A stretch of 64,000 nt of DNA from Bufo bufo (GCF_905171765.1 NC_053392.1:448474837-448538836), one strand, 5' to 3'. Shown: positions 34,991-47,088, counted from the stretch's first letter. The notes: generated by a model not told the origin, from the sequence alone. Program-made: numbers and translations.

Positions 34991-35236
34991 ATTGATCCTT
35001 TGTACATTGCTCGTTTATACCTGTATATTGTGAGTATAATGAAACCAGTTTTATTCCAATTTGCATGACGGTACTTCACTATTGGCTGCATTTTCGGTGT
35101 TCCATAGAAGCTTGGAAGGGAGAGGAGGAGAGGCTTTGATTGGCCTGTTTGCTTTCCCATGTCCGCGATTATTTGACTGGCTTCGAATGTGGAATTTCTG
35201 CGACATCTGAGGCAGCGGGGTCCAACAAAAAGAAAC

Positions 35237-35251
35237 GCTTGGTTCAACCAA
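35237..35251. repeat. PLE target-site duplication, right
   Basis: Identical to 30605-30619, 4.6 kb away. Confidence 0.75.
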
Positions 35252-36765
35252 AGCTGAAAGGGAATAATGAGCTATGCAGTAAATAAAAAAAATGCTCAAT
35301 TCATTTATCTGAAAAGAAACTAATAGCGTGGTAACAGAACTGCACCCAAGTCTACTTTTTTTGTAACTGATCATTGCATTGGGGACTTCTGTAATATATA
35401 TTTTTTAATTTAGACCGATACATTTACATTTAAAAAAATTTCAATGATTATCCTAATATTCCTTTAATATGAAATGGGGCATATACTGCATAATCTCCCT
35501 TACAGTAGTTATCTATCTTTGTCATTATTATTTAATAGGTATTATTAAATAATAGCCCATTAACTTCAGCCTCCGAAGTTTGGTCACCATTTAAAATGAT
35601 TGTTTCCCCTGCCTCGTCTTGAGGACGGCTCAAATTCACTGGCCCCCAAGACATGCGTGCACTGGCTTATAGCTCCATGGGGAACGCTCTGTGCTCTCTG
35701 ACCTGGGAGATATGAACACGTAGTTGGCCTTTCCAGTTCTCATTTCCCCACATGCCCTGCCACAGCTGATAGAGACGCACCACCTAGAATGGCACAACTC
35801 TGCAATCTTACCACCAGCTGAACTGGGCATCGGTTCAGGGTCACAGGGATCAGTTACAAAAAAGGGGACTTAGCTGCAGTTCTGTTACCGTGGACCAGCA
35901 AACCAAGCAATTCATTTCATTTCACATAAATGAACTAGAAATCCTATTTATTTACCACATCGCTGATTAAAAACCCCTTTAAGCGACAGGCAGTTTGGAC
36001 CAAATGCTGGAGCCCCATTTTTCAAATCTGACATGTGTCAGTTTATCTGGAAATAACTTTGGACTGTTTTCTTGTGACACATCATACCTCATGTTAGTGC
36101 TGAATTTGAGTTAATACGTTTTACCTTTATGCATAAAAAAAAAATCCAAAATTTGCAGACAGACAATTAGGAAAAATTCGCTATTTTCAAAACTAGAATT
36201 TATCTGCTTTTAAGACAGATATTGATACTTCATAAAATAGTTATTATTTTACATTCCCCATATGTCTTTTTTTCATCATACAGTTATGTCCAAATGCGTG
36301 AAGGGGTTAAACAGTTGACCCGGAAGTATTGAATTGCTTTGTATACACCATTATGAATTATTTATATTCTTGAATGAGTGTGCATTATTCATGGCTCCAC
36401 TTGGAAGAAATTGTAAAGCAGATATACACAGCATTACTGAGATTATTTATACAAAGTAAGAATGTTATGAACTTGTGCACATTGACCTTAAACCAAGCAG
36501 TCAAACAAATAACTGGGCTATATAAAGGAAACTTCCAGTGTGTGGGTTATGGCCTAATTCTTAGACCTGATGAAAAAGTATGTTTGCGGCAATTCATTTT
36601 GTTTAGTTTTATTCCTGCTTTCTGTAAAAAAAATGTTTAAATATTTTATTTTCCTGACTACATCTTCAGCCTTCTTCCATTGGGGCACTGGGGGCACACC
36701 ATTTCTGCATTTTGTGATATACTGTAGAAGTACAAGGCCCAGCTGGCTTTTTTAAAGAAATAATG
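35252..36765. other. No gene recognised
   Basis: AT-rich unclassified sequence. A small palindrome ttatttaataggtattattaaataa lies near 35528. No family motifs in the short ORFs. Confidence 0.4.
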
Positions 36766-37510
36766 CAAGACAATTTTTCAGAAGCAAAAATTCTCAGTTG
36801 GACAAAGCAGAGTTTGCAGATGGTGATGGTTTGGTATATGCAAGCACACTGGGAGAATGGATTTTTTGGAGGACTAGACAATGTTAAACAATTTTGGTGA
36901 AGACAAGGAACTCAGTGACATTTTTAAATTTTGTGAAAACAAGACAAATTTTAAACAATGTTGGTGAACATTAGAAGCAAAATTTTGACAGCAATGGTTT
37001 GGTATAGCACATTAGAGAAAATTATTTTTCTGGAAGACTAGAGAATGTATCCATGGTGAGATGGGACTAGACGCTGGCCCCAGGTGGCCAGTCTTACGGA
37101 AACAGCCGAGCGGGCTGGCACTCAACTGTTTTGGTAACTCCAATGCTGCTTTTACATATAGATCTTTTGGAAGACAAGACAATTTTTTATATTTTTTTTT
37201 AGAAAAAAAATGTCTCAGTTGGACAAAGTCCAGTACAATATATGGCAGGAAAACAATTTACTTTACTTTTTTTTTTAAAAAGAAACCTCACATTTGTCCA
37301 ATAGAATGTACATTTAGGGTAAGGCACACAATTCTGATACATGGATTTTTATGGATAACAAGTTGCATTACTTTTTAAAGAAAAAAAATTGACCCTTGGA
37401 CAGATTCGAATTCAATGTACGTTAGGTCAGGCACATAACTTGGATAAACATATATTTTAGAACACAATTTTCATAATTTTTTTTTTGAAAATGTGTACTT
37501 GGACAGAGTC
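36766..37510. repeat. Degenerate AT-rich repeat module
   Basis: Repeated phrases such as ttggacaaag, gacaattttt and agactagaga recur every few hundred bases. 37164-37246 is the inverted relative of 4030-4110, the site hit by the LINE. Confidence 0.6.
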
Positions 37511-37601
37511 TAATACAATAGCGGATGGCACTCTGGAGACAAAGACTACCCCAGCTTGCCCTAGGTCTGACACAGCTTTGCAGACCAACAGAGTCCACTA
37601 T

Positions 37602-37850
37602 TAGGGCTCATGCACATGGCTGTAATCATTTTTGTGGTCCACAAGTTGCAGATCTGCAAAACAGATACCGACCGTGTGCATTTCCCCATTTTGTAGAACA
37701 GAACATCCTGCCATCTATAGAAAAGTCCTATCCTTCTCCATAAAATAGACAATAATAGGACATGTTCTATTTTTTTGCGGGAGTCGCGGAACGGACGTAC
37801 AGATGCAGACTGCACAGCATGTGCTGTCCGTATCTTTTCCGACCCACAAA
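37602..37850. mobile_element. MITE related to 16907-17151
   Basis: Starts agggctcatgcacat and shares the aataggacatgttctattttt core with the copies at 16907 and 47089. Confidence 0.6.
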
Positions 37851-38029
37851 AAATGCAGATCGGTTGCAGACAAAAAAAGCCTTTACTACATGCAGCAACT
37901 GTGAGGCAGACCAATAAAACAGGTTAGGTACACTAGTGTGTAAAAAATATAATTTTTGTAACAGGATTTTCAATAGTTAAAAAAAAAACATGCATAATTG
38001 GACACAGTTTGCAAACTATATGCTACACG

Positions 38030-38360
38030 TGATGCTGGAAAATACGCCTATTTGTACACTTCTAAAGTGTTGAAGCGTTGCAACAGGTTTGTGGGAAAAC
38101 ATAGACAGGTGCAATTGGATGGCCTGAGGAAGGTGCTGTTTCAGTGCTGAAATGCAAAGCTAATAGAGGCAAACTTCATTAAACAACTTCTGGACCAGCT
38201 TGAAGTACCTTCTGCTATCAGTGCCAAACCATTATCTGTTTTCCCTGGTTCCATATACAATTTCTCCTGTCAGCCCAGGGTACGTTGTAGCAGCTGGATC
38301 TTCCAATCTACCTGCCCTAATGAGTTGTACCTGGAATATGCACAATTCCAAAATGTGAGC
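38030..38360 (+). mobile_element. PLE 3'-end fragment
   Basis: Contains a hammerhead-like motif and then an A-rich cttcattaaacaacttctgg segment with ctggaccagcttgaagtacc, a phrase I associate with frog PLE 3' ends. No coding part is attached. Confidence 0.45.
38123..38156 (+). ncRNA. Degenerate hammerhead-like motif
   Basis: CTGAGGA at 38124-38130, one A, a 7-pair stem with three G-U pairs around a TTT loop, then GAAA at 38149-38152 and tgca. Weaker than the copies at 18781 and 34952. Confidence 0.35.
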
Positions 38361-38699
38361 ACAATACCTACAGTGCCCTTCCACCCCCTACTGGTGTATT
38401 GGCATTATTGTGCTTGCAATGTCGTGTTTTTTTCTTGTTATTAAAGTGATTGTTTTTGCCGGGTGGACTTCTGGTTTATTAGGCTGGGTATCCTTCTACT
38501 TTCTGGGATATGACCTCCTTATACTGGCAGATGCACTTCCCTACACTGCAGCAAATCTCATTATCTCTGATGACCTATGTGAGTAAAGAGCTCTGCTTCT
38601 GAAACACTCTGAGCCTCTGGAACATTTACAAATTGTACCTATGACCATTCTATATCCTCGCATCTGGAATATATCTTGCATCTAAACTGCAGTATGATC

Positions 38700-39364
38700 A
38701 GTTTCAAGGCCCTAGATACCTTGAAATCAACAGATGACTGGAAAAAACTCTTCTTCTACACCATCCATGAACGGGAGTACATCTTATTCTAAAGAACAGA
38801 CTAAAAGTATGACCAATACCTTTCTGTTATTTGAAAATCTTTTGAAACTTGAAGCACAACAGAGCACTGAATGTCGTTTTCTTGATTTGTATCCGTCTAA
38901 AAATATTTCCCCCAGGAGTCTGCATTTGGTATTTAAATCACCATTTATGTAACAAATGGGAATATTATCTTGAGATATGGTCGGCAGGAGTAATGCAGCA
39001 CATTCTAGAAGAAGGAAAATGATTTGAAATGACTTTACAGTTAAAATCAATTACTTATTACACACCTTGTATAAATACCATGATCACCTAGATTATCATT
39101 TCCTTACCAAAACCACTGGAAATGATGTTAAAAAAATTGATTATGAACTAATTAACAAAAAAGCTGGTAAACATAAAAGTGATACAATTGATTACAAATG
39201 AGGAAAAAGCAGGGATTGGTCTGCCACTTCCCAATTATGGCCCCACTGAATATTCATCTCATCCTGAATCAGAACATGCTAGGGGTCACCATATATATCA
39301 TATATGTACTCTTACGAGAGAATAAATCTCTTGTAACAAAAAAAAACAATGTGATAATGATCAT
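38700..39364 (+). pseudogene. Decayed PLE first-ORF-like sequence, left part
   Basis: Fragmentary frames (LYPSKNISPRSLHL, DYELINKKAGKHKSDTIDYK) resemble the helical part of frog PLE upstream ORFs as I recall them. Many stops. The text appears to continue at 43028-43540, so the gypsy element at 39370-43022 interrupts it. Identification is tentative. Confidence 0.35.
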
Positions 39365-39369
39365 AATAG

Positions 39370-39939
39370 TGTCATGGTCCCTCAGGTGACTGGTGTCAGG
39401 AGATCAGGGAGACTGGCTGAGTGTGGAGGAATCTAATAGACTCCTTGATTTCTCTTGATTCAGTGTTGATAGGGTTAATGACCACTTCCCTTTTCTCAGC
39501 TGTTGCTCAGTGGTCATCACTTCTACCCTTTATAGTTTGACCCCACCCTTCTGACTATGCGGTAGATAGCTTCATTTGGGTTTGGCTGAGCTGGTGTGAG
39601 GTCATCTCTGGTGTTCCTGTTCATCCATCTTTACAGAAGTTAAGTGTCGCATTTGTTTGTGTTTGTTATATTCCCTGTTGTTGTATCTGGGCCGGAGACA
39701 GAGCCTTCCATTCGTCCATCTGGGGAGGAATGGTTGTCTCTGGTCCTTACCTTATTCCAGGGCCTTATAGGGAAATCAGGGCCTAGGTTTCCTGCATATG
39801 AATATTCCTACCTTCAAGATCTATTCATATTGATAGGTAGTCAGGGCCCAGATTAGGGTTGTCTAGGAGGTGACCTGTTTCTTCCCTAGTTTCCAGGACC
39901 AGTTACTGTTCCCCTTCCCTCCTGTGTTCAGTGTGGAGT
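39370..39939 (+). repeat. Gypsy 5' LTR, 3'-truncated
   Basis: Begins tgtcatggtccctcag and matches the 3' LTR until gtgtggagt, where it stops. Confidence 0.87.
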
Positions 39940-42420
39940 GATTTTGGATTTGTTTAATCAAATTGTCTGTGCCAAGGTGTTCTCTAAATTGGATCAGAGG
40001 GGGGCATATAATTTGGTAAGGATCAAAGAGGGGGACAAATGGAAGACGGCCTTTAATACCCCTGAGGGTCATTTTGAGAATCTGGTCATGCCTTTTGGGT
40101 TAATCAATCCTCCAGCGGTTTTTCAACACTTTATCAATGACATCTTTCATCATCTGGTGGGGAGATTTGTTGTTGTATATTTGTTGTTGTATATCTGGAT
40201 GACATATTAATTTATTCTCCAGACATGGAGACTTATCAGGATCATGTGAGACAGGTGTTACAGATCCTAAGAGAGAATAAATTGTATGCGAAGATGGAAA
40301 AATGTGTTTTTGCAGTTCAGGAAGTGCAATTCCTGGGCTTAACTGCTCTCTTCCTCAGGTTTTCTTATGGATCCCGAGAAAGTCCGTGCAGTGTTGGACT
40401 GGGATCGACGCGAAAATCTGAAAGCACTTATGCGGTTTTTGGGATTCACCAACTACTACCAGTAATTCATCTTGAACTATTCAACTGTTTTTAAACCTTT
40501 AACAGACATGACTAGGAAGGGGGTCGATTTCTCTGTTTCGTCTGAGGCGGCATTACAAGCCTTTTCTGCTGTAAAGGAATGTTTTGCTTCAGCCCCTATT
40601 CTGGCGCAACCGGACGTGTCTCAGCCATTCATTGTAGAGGTTGACGCATCTGAGGTGGGAGCAGTTTTGTCGCAAGGTCTTTCATCTAGTAAATGGCACC
40701 CATATGTTTTTTTCTCTAAAAAACTCTCAACTGCTGAAAGAAATTATGACGTGGGTAATAGGGAATTGCTGGCCATTAAGTTGGCTTTTGAAGAATGGCG
40801 CCATTGGTTGGAAGGAGCAATTCATCCTATTACAGTAATTACTGATTACAAAAATCTGGCTTACCTTGAGTCGGCTAAATGATTGAATCCAAGGCAGGCC
40901 AGATGGTCGCTGTTTTTCACCAGATTTAACTTCATTGTCACCTACCGCCCTGGGGTTAAGAACGTCAAGGCGGAGGCTTTGTCGCACAGCTTTCCTGGGG
41001 GGGGTAATTCTGAGGATCCTAGTCCTATTTTGTCTGAAGGGGTAGTCATATCTGCCTTATATCCTGATCTTGAGTCTAAAGTGTTGGAGTCCCAAGAGGA
41101 TGCACCGGACTCTTGTCCTCGAGGGAAATTGTTTGTTCCTTCAGACTTATGTCACAAGGTATTTGAGAAACATCACTGTACTGTCTTGGCTGGACACCCT
41201 GGAAGTAGATCCACTATCGATCTCATCACGCGCAGATTTTGGTGGCCGGGGCTGCGTAAGTGTGTTGAGGACTATGTGTTAGCCTGTTGTACCTGTGCTT
41301 GTGCTAAGGTGACACATACTCGGCCTTCTGGATCTCTTCTTCCGTTACCCATCCCGTCCAGACCTTGGACGCATTTGTCCATGAACTTTATCACTGATTT
41401 ACCGAATTCTTCGGAAAAAAACGTGATCCTGGTGGTAGTTGATCGGTTTAGCAAAATGGTACATTTTATAGCATTGCCTGCTCTACCTAATGCCTTGTAC
41501 AGGTGTTTGTCAATAACATCATGAAACTACATGGCATTCCCTTTGATTGGGGGACTCAGTTTGTTTCCAGAATCTGGAAAGCGTTCTGTACTCGACTGAG
41601 GGTGCAATTGTCCTTTTCTTTGGCTTTTCGTCCTCAGTCGAACGGACAGATGGAGCGCACCAATCAGAATCTGGAGACTTACTTGAGATGTTTTGTTTTG
41701 GAGAACCAGGAGGAGTGGTCTTCATTCTTGTCGTTAGCGGAGTTTGCCATTAATAACCGTAGACAGGAGTCCACTGATAAGTCGCCGTTTTTTGGGGCAT
41801 ATGGATTGCATCTGCAGTTTGGCAAATTTCTGGTTCTCAAACTTACATTATTCCTGAGGAGGATTGATTTTCCTCTTCTTTGTCTTCGATTTGTTGAAAA
41901 ATTCTGAAAAAGATGGGCAACAGGTATAAGTGTGTGGCTGACAGGAGACGTATGAATGGTCCAGACCTGAGAGTGGGTGATTCTGTGTGGCTGTCCACAA
42001 GAAACATTAAGCTTAAGGTACCTTCTTGGAAGTTGGGCCCAAGATTTATTGTTCCATATAAAATCACTGCCATTGTTAACCCTGTAGCCTTCCGTCTTGA
42101 ACTTCTTCAGGCTTTGAAAATTCATAACTTATTTCATAAGTCTTTGTTGAAGAAATGTGTCAAACCTGTTGAGCTGTCCTTCTTGCCTCCCACTCCTGTC
42201 ATGGTGGACGGTAATTTAGAATTTCAAATCAGAATGATTGTGGACTCCTGAGTTCTCCATAGATTTCTCCAGTATCTCATCCACTGGAAGGGTTACGGAC
42301 CAGAGGAGAGCATGTGGGGTCCAGCCGCCGATCTTAATGCGAATTGTCTGGTGAAGGCCTTTTGCAAAGCCCATCCTGATAAGGTCGGTCCTGGGTGCCC
42401 GGAGGTCACCCGTAGAAGGG
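39940..42420 (+). pseudogene. Gypsy pol: RT, RNase H, integrase, chromodomain
   Basis: RT motifs [20 protein letters not shown] and [13 protein letters not shown] are followed by the active-site region at about 40170-40205, where a 14-bp duplication of ttgttgttgtatat shifts the frame just before the YLDDI codons. RNase H ([34 protein letters not shown]) spans about 40600-40880 and ends at a TGA. Integrase has a zinc-binding HHCC region (GHPGSRSTIDLI, RRFWWPG), then MNFITDLP, GTQFVS and NGQMERTNQNLE with the acidic residues. A chromodomain (YLIHWKGYGPEESMW) follows an in-frame TGA at 42249. Frameshifts occur also near 40340 and 41510. It is dead but fully recognisable; chromodomains target such elements to chromatin. 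Confidence 0.88.
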
Positions 42421-42428
42421 GGGGGTAC

Positions 42429-43022
42429 TATCACGGTCCCTCAGATGACTGCTGCCAGGTGATCAGGGAGACTGGCTGAGCGTGGAGGAATCTAACAGAC
42501 TCCTTAATTTCTCTTGTTTCAGAGTTGATAGGGTTAATGACCACTTCCCTTTTCTCAGTTGTTGCTCAGTGGTCATCACTTCTACCCTTTATAGTCTGAC
42601 CCGACCCTTCTGACTATGCGGTAGATAGCTTCATTTGGGTTTGGCTGAGCTGGTGTGAGGTCGTCTCTGGTCTTCCTGTTCGTCCATCTCTACAGAAGTG
42701 AGGTGTCGCATTTGTTTTTGTTTGTTATATTCCCTGTTGTTCTATCTGGGCCAGAGACAGAGACTTCCATTCGTACATCTGGGGAGGAATGGTTGTTTCT
42801 GGTCCTTACCTTATTCCAGGGCCTTATAGGGAAATCAGGGCCTAGATTTCCTGCATATGAATATTCCTACCTTCAAGGTCTATTCATATTGATAGGTAGA
42901 CAGGGCCCGGATTAGGGTTGACTGGGAGGTGACCTGTTTCTTCCCTAGTTTCCAGGCCCAGTTACTGTTCCCCTTCCCTCCTGTGTTCAGTGTGGAGTTT
43001 CCCTCCCACACTGATCGTGACA
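42429..43022 (+). repeat. Gypsy 3' LTR, 594 bp
   Basis: Follows a G-rich polypurine tract at about 42416-42425. It starts tatcacggtcc (TG changed to TA) and ends cgtgaca before the aatag repeat. Confidence 0.87.
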
Positions 43023-43027
43023 AATAG

Positions 43028-43540
43028 CCACCCAAAAATAGGACCATCAGAAGGTTAGTGGATCAAGGTTCCTACCACAGTGAAGTTCATACATCCAATA
43101 GAATGGAATTGGCTCCATCTGTTCCAGCTACAAAAAAGACCAATACCAACAGAGACACAACCCCAATTGGAACCATATCTCTCCATTCTTTCAAATCTTA
43201 TGATTTATCCAATGTGTAAAAATTATTGGATGAGATGATGTCTTCAGGACAGCACCCTAACTTACAATCCATTGGTAAGGAGTACTCTGACAACTACCTT
43301 TACGACAGCAGTTGGTTACAATTTTCAGTTTATGATGTATCCACTTATTCTGAAACAGCCTGTGGGGTTCCTATATTTATTCTATCACTGCCCATACCAC
43401 CTTTGACCACCTTTAACAGACCCACAGACACCAGACTGCACCTCCACAGAAAGTACCTCCTCCACAATTTCTATTTTAGGGTTTCCCACCAGCTTATATG
43501 ACGACATGATGGCCACAATGACGTTACACACACGTTACAC
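43028..43540 (+). pseudogene. Decayed PLE-like sequence, right part
   Basis: Resumes the text cut at 39364 after the gypsy insertion. Only short frames; the assignment follows from the left part and is weak. Confidence 0.3.
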
Positions 43541-44104
43541 ACCACCACAACTTTGATACCTTTTATCACATGTCGAAAATGCAAAATGGATCCATCCTAC
43601 ACGTAGAAAAGCAAATATAAAAGGTGATAGAGAAGGGAGGAGCATAACTCGCCACTAGAGATGAGCAAAGTGTTGAAAAATTCAATTTGGCCGATTCGCC
43701 GAACATCGACAAGAAATTCTATTTGTTACAAACTAATCGCAATAAATCAGGTATACCCAGGTCACTCTGCCTAATCATATTCATCCCACTTGGTGGCTCA
43801 ATCTCAGTGTGAAGGCTTGTAAGTTAAGCTGCAGGGAAAGTGCAGGAGAGTGTATCGCTATGTGCATTACATTCTAGTGCATCCACATTCATAGTTAATC
43901 GCCGTCTACATCACTGTGCAGTGCACCAAGGTTCATAGCTAATCCCTTCTGTTAAACAAAAAGTAAAGCATACAGCACCCTTCAGTAAAGCCAAAAACTT
44001 GTACACGCCTGTGCAGGAGTTGTGTCAAAATGGCTCCTTAGTGGAACAAAATAATGAAATGGAGGCAGCGCCAATAAAGTAGTGGAGAAAAAAGAAGTTA
44101 TTTC
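43541..44104. other. No gene; frog-type repeat
   Basis: An agagatgagcaaag repeat starts at 43658. Nothing else recognised. Confidence 0.4.
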
Positions 44105-44344
44105 AAAAAGGACCTTTCATGCGTTTTTATTAAGGGAGATATATACCTGTACTTGCAGGGTACCCCCGCTGATGCTGCCACCCTGCTTGATTTTTTAAAT
44201 AGCATACTGAGCAGGAGAAATCCGGTGGGGCATAGGAGGCATATTTTAAAAAAATCAAGCAGGGTGGCAGCATCAGTGAGGGGGTACCCCGCAAGTACAG
44301 GTATATATCTCCCTTAATAAAATCGCATGAAAGGTCCTCTTTAA
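44105..44344. mobile_element. T2-like MITE with long inverted arms
   Basis: Left aaggacctttcatgcg and right catgaaaggtcctctttaa. Arms of about 90 bp include aagggagatatatacctgta and its complement. Confidence 0.82.
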
Positions 44345-44454
44345 TGCATGTTGTAGCAGTGCAAACACATGCTTTTTAATTCAGGTCACTGTTACCGTCA
44401 GGTCTAATTTACCGCCATGGACTTAACCGTGCAGTGCCCCAAGATTCAAGTTGT

Positions 44455-44833
44455 GGCCCCATGACACAGTGGGGAGGGTGGCAGCAGTAACAGTGACAAT
44501 AGTTGTCCTATGACAGAGTGGGGAGTGTGGCAGTAGTGGCAGTACCAGTGACAGTACTGGCCCCATGACAGAGTGGGGAGGGTGGCGGCAGCAGCAGTGG
44601 CATTAGCAGTGACAATAGTGGCCCTATGACAGAGTGGGGTGGGTGGCAGCAGTATCAGTGATCATAGTGGTCCCATGACAGTGTGGAGAAGGTGGAAGCT
44701 ACTGAGCTGGCAGTTTCAGTGACAATAGTGGCCCCATGAAAAATTGTGGAGGATGGAAGCAGCAGCAGTGGCAGTAACAGTGACAATAGTGACCCCATAA
44801 CAGAGTGGGGATGGGGGCTAACAGCAGTAGCAG
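44455..44833. repeat. Roughly 60-66-bp tandem array, left part
   Basis: About six degenerate copies of a unit with ccccatgacagagtgggga and gcagtaacagtgacaatag. The array resumes at 45485-45610 after a MITE insertion. Confidence 0.75.
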
Positions 44834-44834
44834 T

Positions 44835-45484
44835 AAGGCTGTGTTCACATCACTGTTTACTTTTCCATTCTTCAGATTCGTCAGAACAGAAAACAAATAA
44901 AGTCCTGTATTGTGAGCAACAATAAAGCCTCTTTCAGATGGTCAGTATTTTGCATCAGTATTTGATCAGTAATTGAAAGCCAAAACCAGGAGAGGGTCTA
45001 AAACAGAGATAACATGTACTAGAAATATTTGCATCTCTTCTGTTTTGGACCCACTACTGCTTTTGGCTTACAAATACTGATGCAAAATACTGACCCTGTG
45101 AAAGAGGCCTTGTGCTCAATTTGCATCTGTTTTGGCCATTTATGTATGAAATCAGTTTTGTTAATGAGGAAAAAAGTCTTGCATGCAGCCTTTTTTACAC
45201 GGTCAGTATTTGATCAGTATTTTTCATCAGTATTTGACCAGTATTTGTCAGCCAAAAAACAGGGGTGAGTCCAAAACAGAGATAAAATGTATGGAAATAT
45301 TTGCATCTCATCTGTGTTTTGAACCCACTCCTGCTTTTGACTTACAAATTCTGATCAAATACTGATGCAAAATGCTGACCAAATACTGACTGCGAAAGAG
45401 GCCTTACAGATCCTCAAAACACAGGATCCTTTTTTTTTTCTTCTGATGGAAGAAATGGTGAGGTCAACAAAGGCAAATAGGAAG
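44835..45484. mobile_element. MITE cluster splitting the tandem array
   Basis: Two related foldback copies at about 44925-45110 and 45186-45410 share tcagtatttgatcagta and end in gaaagaggcct. An outer edge reads aaggctgtgttcacatc at 44835. Confidence 0.65.
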
Positions 45485-45610
45485 ATCAGGTACAACAGCA
45501 GTGGCAGTAACAGGGACAATAGTGGCCCCATAACAGAGTGGGGAGGGGAAGCAGCAGCAGTGACAGTGACAATGGTCACCCCATAACAAAGGCAGCAGCA
45601 GTTGCATACA
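45485..45610. repeat. Tandem array, right part
   Basis: Two further copies of the unit seen at 44455-44833. Confidence 0.7.
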
Positions 45611-45926
45611 GCACAGATGGTGCATGCCCAGTAGTCCAGGGGATTTTGGAATAGATTTTACAGGGTGCAGTCTAAGTATGCCACCACCTGCTGGTGATTT
45701 CTTTAGTTGGCGGCTGAAGAAAACTGCTCATCACAGACTTCAGACTGAAGTTGCTGCATATGGAGCTGGTGCTGCTCCACAGTCCCACTGGTCAGACCTA
45801 CCTGAGGACGGGCGATGGTGCTCGTAGGCAGTGACCAAACCGACTACATAGCATGTCTCCAGGGCAGCCGCCTAGGGTGCAATTTAGCAGGGGGCGCCGG
45901 TTTAAAAAAAAAGCGTTGCCGCAAGG

Positions 45927-45957
<31 letters not shown>

Positions 45958-46075
45958 GTACAGCGGCGGGCCCTCCCCCACACCGGGCGGCTGCCGCACT
46001 GCTCGGGCTGCTGCGTATATGATTGTGCACCGCCCGGGCGCAGCCTGAAGAGAGGGACTCAGTCACAGGAGGGAA
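45611..46075. other. No gene; T run and unclassified repeat
   Basis: A T-rich run lies at about 45929-45956. No coding signal. Confidence 0.4.
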
Positions 46076-46261
46076 GCGCCTCTAATGTAGTGTGGCCGAG
46101 CTCTGCTCGGTCCGCGGTACAGGAGCTTTTGTTTCCTGTACCCGGCCGGACTGACAGGAAGTGCTCACTTAGTGTGCACTTCCTGTCGGTCCGGCCGGGT
46201 ACAGGAAACAAATGCTCCTGTACCGCGGACCGAACAGAGCTCGGCCACGCTACATTAGAGG
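46076..46261. repeat. Near-perfect hairpin, about 87-bp arms
   Basis: 46076-46164 pairs with 46174-46261 with very few mismatches (cggtccgcggtacaggagc against gctcctgtaccgcggaccg). GC-rich; loop of about 9 bp. Confidence 0.9.
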
Positions 46262-46945
46262 TGGGGGGGAATGAGAGTGACAAGGAAGGGGAGTAAATGA
46301 GAGTGACAAGGAAGGGGAGTAAATGAGAGTGACAAGGAGGGTAGTAAATGAGAGTGACAAGGAGGGTAGTAAATGAGAGTGACAAGGGAGGGGGGGAGTA
46401 AATGAGAGTGACAAAGGGAGGAATAAATGAGAGTGACAAGGGAGGAGGGGGAGTAAATGAGAGTGACAAGGGAGGGGGGAGTAAATGAGAGTGACAAGGG
46501 GGGTAAATGAGAGTGACAAGAGAGGGGGGGTAAATGAGAGTGACAAGGGAGTGGGGGGGGAGAAGAGAGTGACAAGGGAGGGAGGGGGAGAAGAGAGTGA
46601 CAAGGGAGGGAGGGGGAGAAGAGAGTGACAAGGGAGGGAGGGGGAGAAGAGAGTGACAAGGGAGGGAGGGGGGAGAAGAGAGTGACAAGGGAGGGAGGGG
46701 GGAGAAGAGAGTGACAAGGGAGGGAGGGGGGAGAAGAGAGTGACAAGAGAGGGAGGGGGGAGAAGAGAGTGACAAGGGAGGGAGGGGGAGAAGAGAGTGA
46801 CAAGGGAGGGAGGGGGAGAAGAGAGTGACAAGAGAGGGAGGGGGGAGAAGAGAGTGACAAGAGAGGGAGGGGGGAGAAGAGAGTGACAAAGGAGGGGGGA
46901 GAAGAGAGTGACAAGGGAGGGGGGGAGAAGAGAGTGACAAGGGAG
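46262..46945. repeat. Purine-rich minisatellite
   Basis: About 28 copies of a 19-28-bp unit built on gagagtgacaagggaggg. The left sub-array has an aaat-containing unit and the right has agaagagagtg. The plus strand is almost pure A/G with many G runs. All three minus frames lack stops because of the composition. Confidence 0.92.
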
Positions 46946-47088
46946 TCCCCAGAGCCAGACAAAGAGCCAGACTGCAGCCAGAGACCAGATCATCTTATTG
47001 TCCTGGTGGTAAGTAGACAATGCAATATGTTTATTATGTAATTGTTTACTTATTAATACTACATTGGAAACTAATTTACCTCACATTA

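Larger units (their letters stand above)
30620..35236 (+). mobile_element. Penelope-like element (PLE), 5'-truncated
   Basis: A 4.6-kb element between two exact copies of gcttggttcaaccaa (30605-30619 and 35237-35251), taken as the target-site duplication. It carries a first ORF with a Tyr/Arg-rich tail, a PLE-type reverse transcriptase, a GIY-YIG endonuclease and a 3' region with a hammerhead-like motif. A TA-flanked foldback (32199-33355) is inserted in the reverse transcriptase. The missing 5' repeat and immediate start inside an open frame indicate 5' truncation. Confidence 0.83.
39370..43022 (+). mobile_element. Ty3/gypsy chromovirus-type LTR element, internally deleted
   Basis: Two LTRs (39370-39939 truncated, 42429-43022 complete) face the same way and are bracketed by aatag at 39365-39369 and 43023-43027, a 5-bp target duplication. 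Between them lie RT, RNase H, integrase and a chromodomain, but the end of the 5' LTR, primer site, gag and protease are gone: LTR sequence joins RT directly at 39939/39940. Confidence 0.88.

Noticed and set aside
46059..47020. Three long overlapping minus-strand ORFs rich in Ser, Leu and Pro
   Set aside because: They are by-products of a purine-only tandem repeat that lacks stop codons in every minus frame; the peptide is the repeat unit translated.
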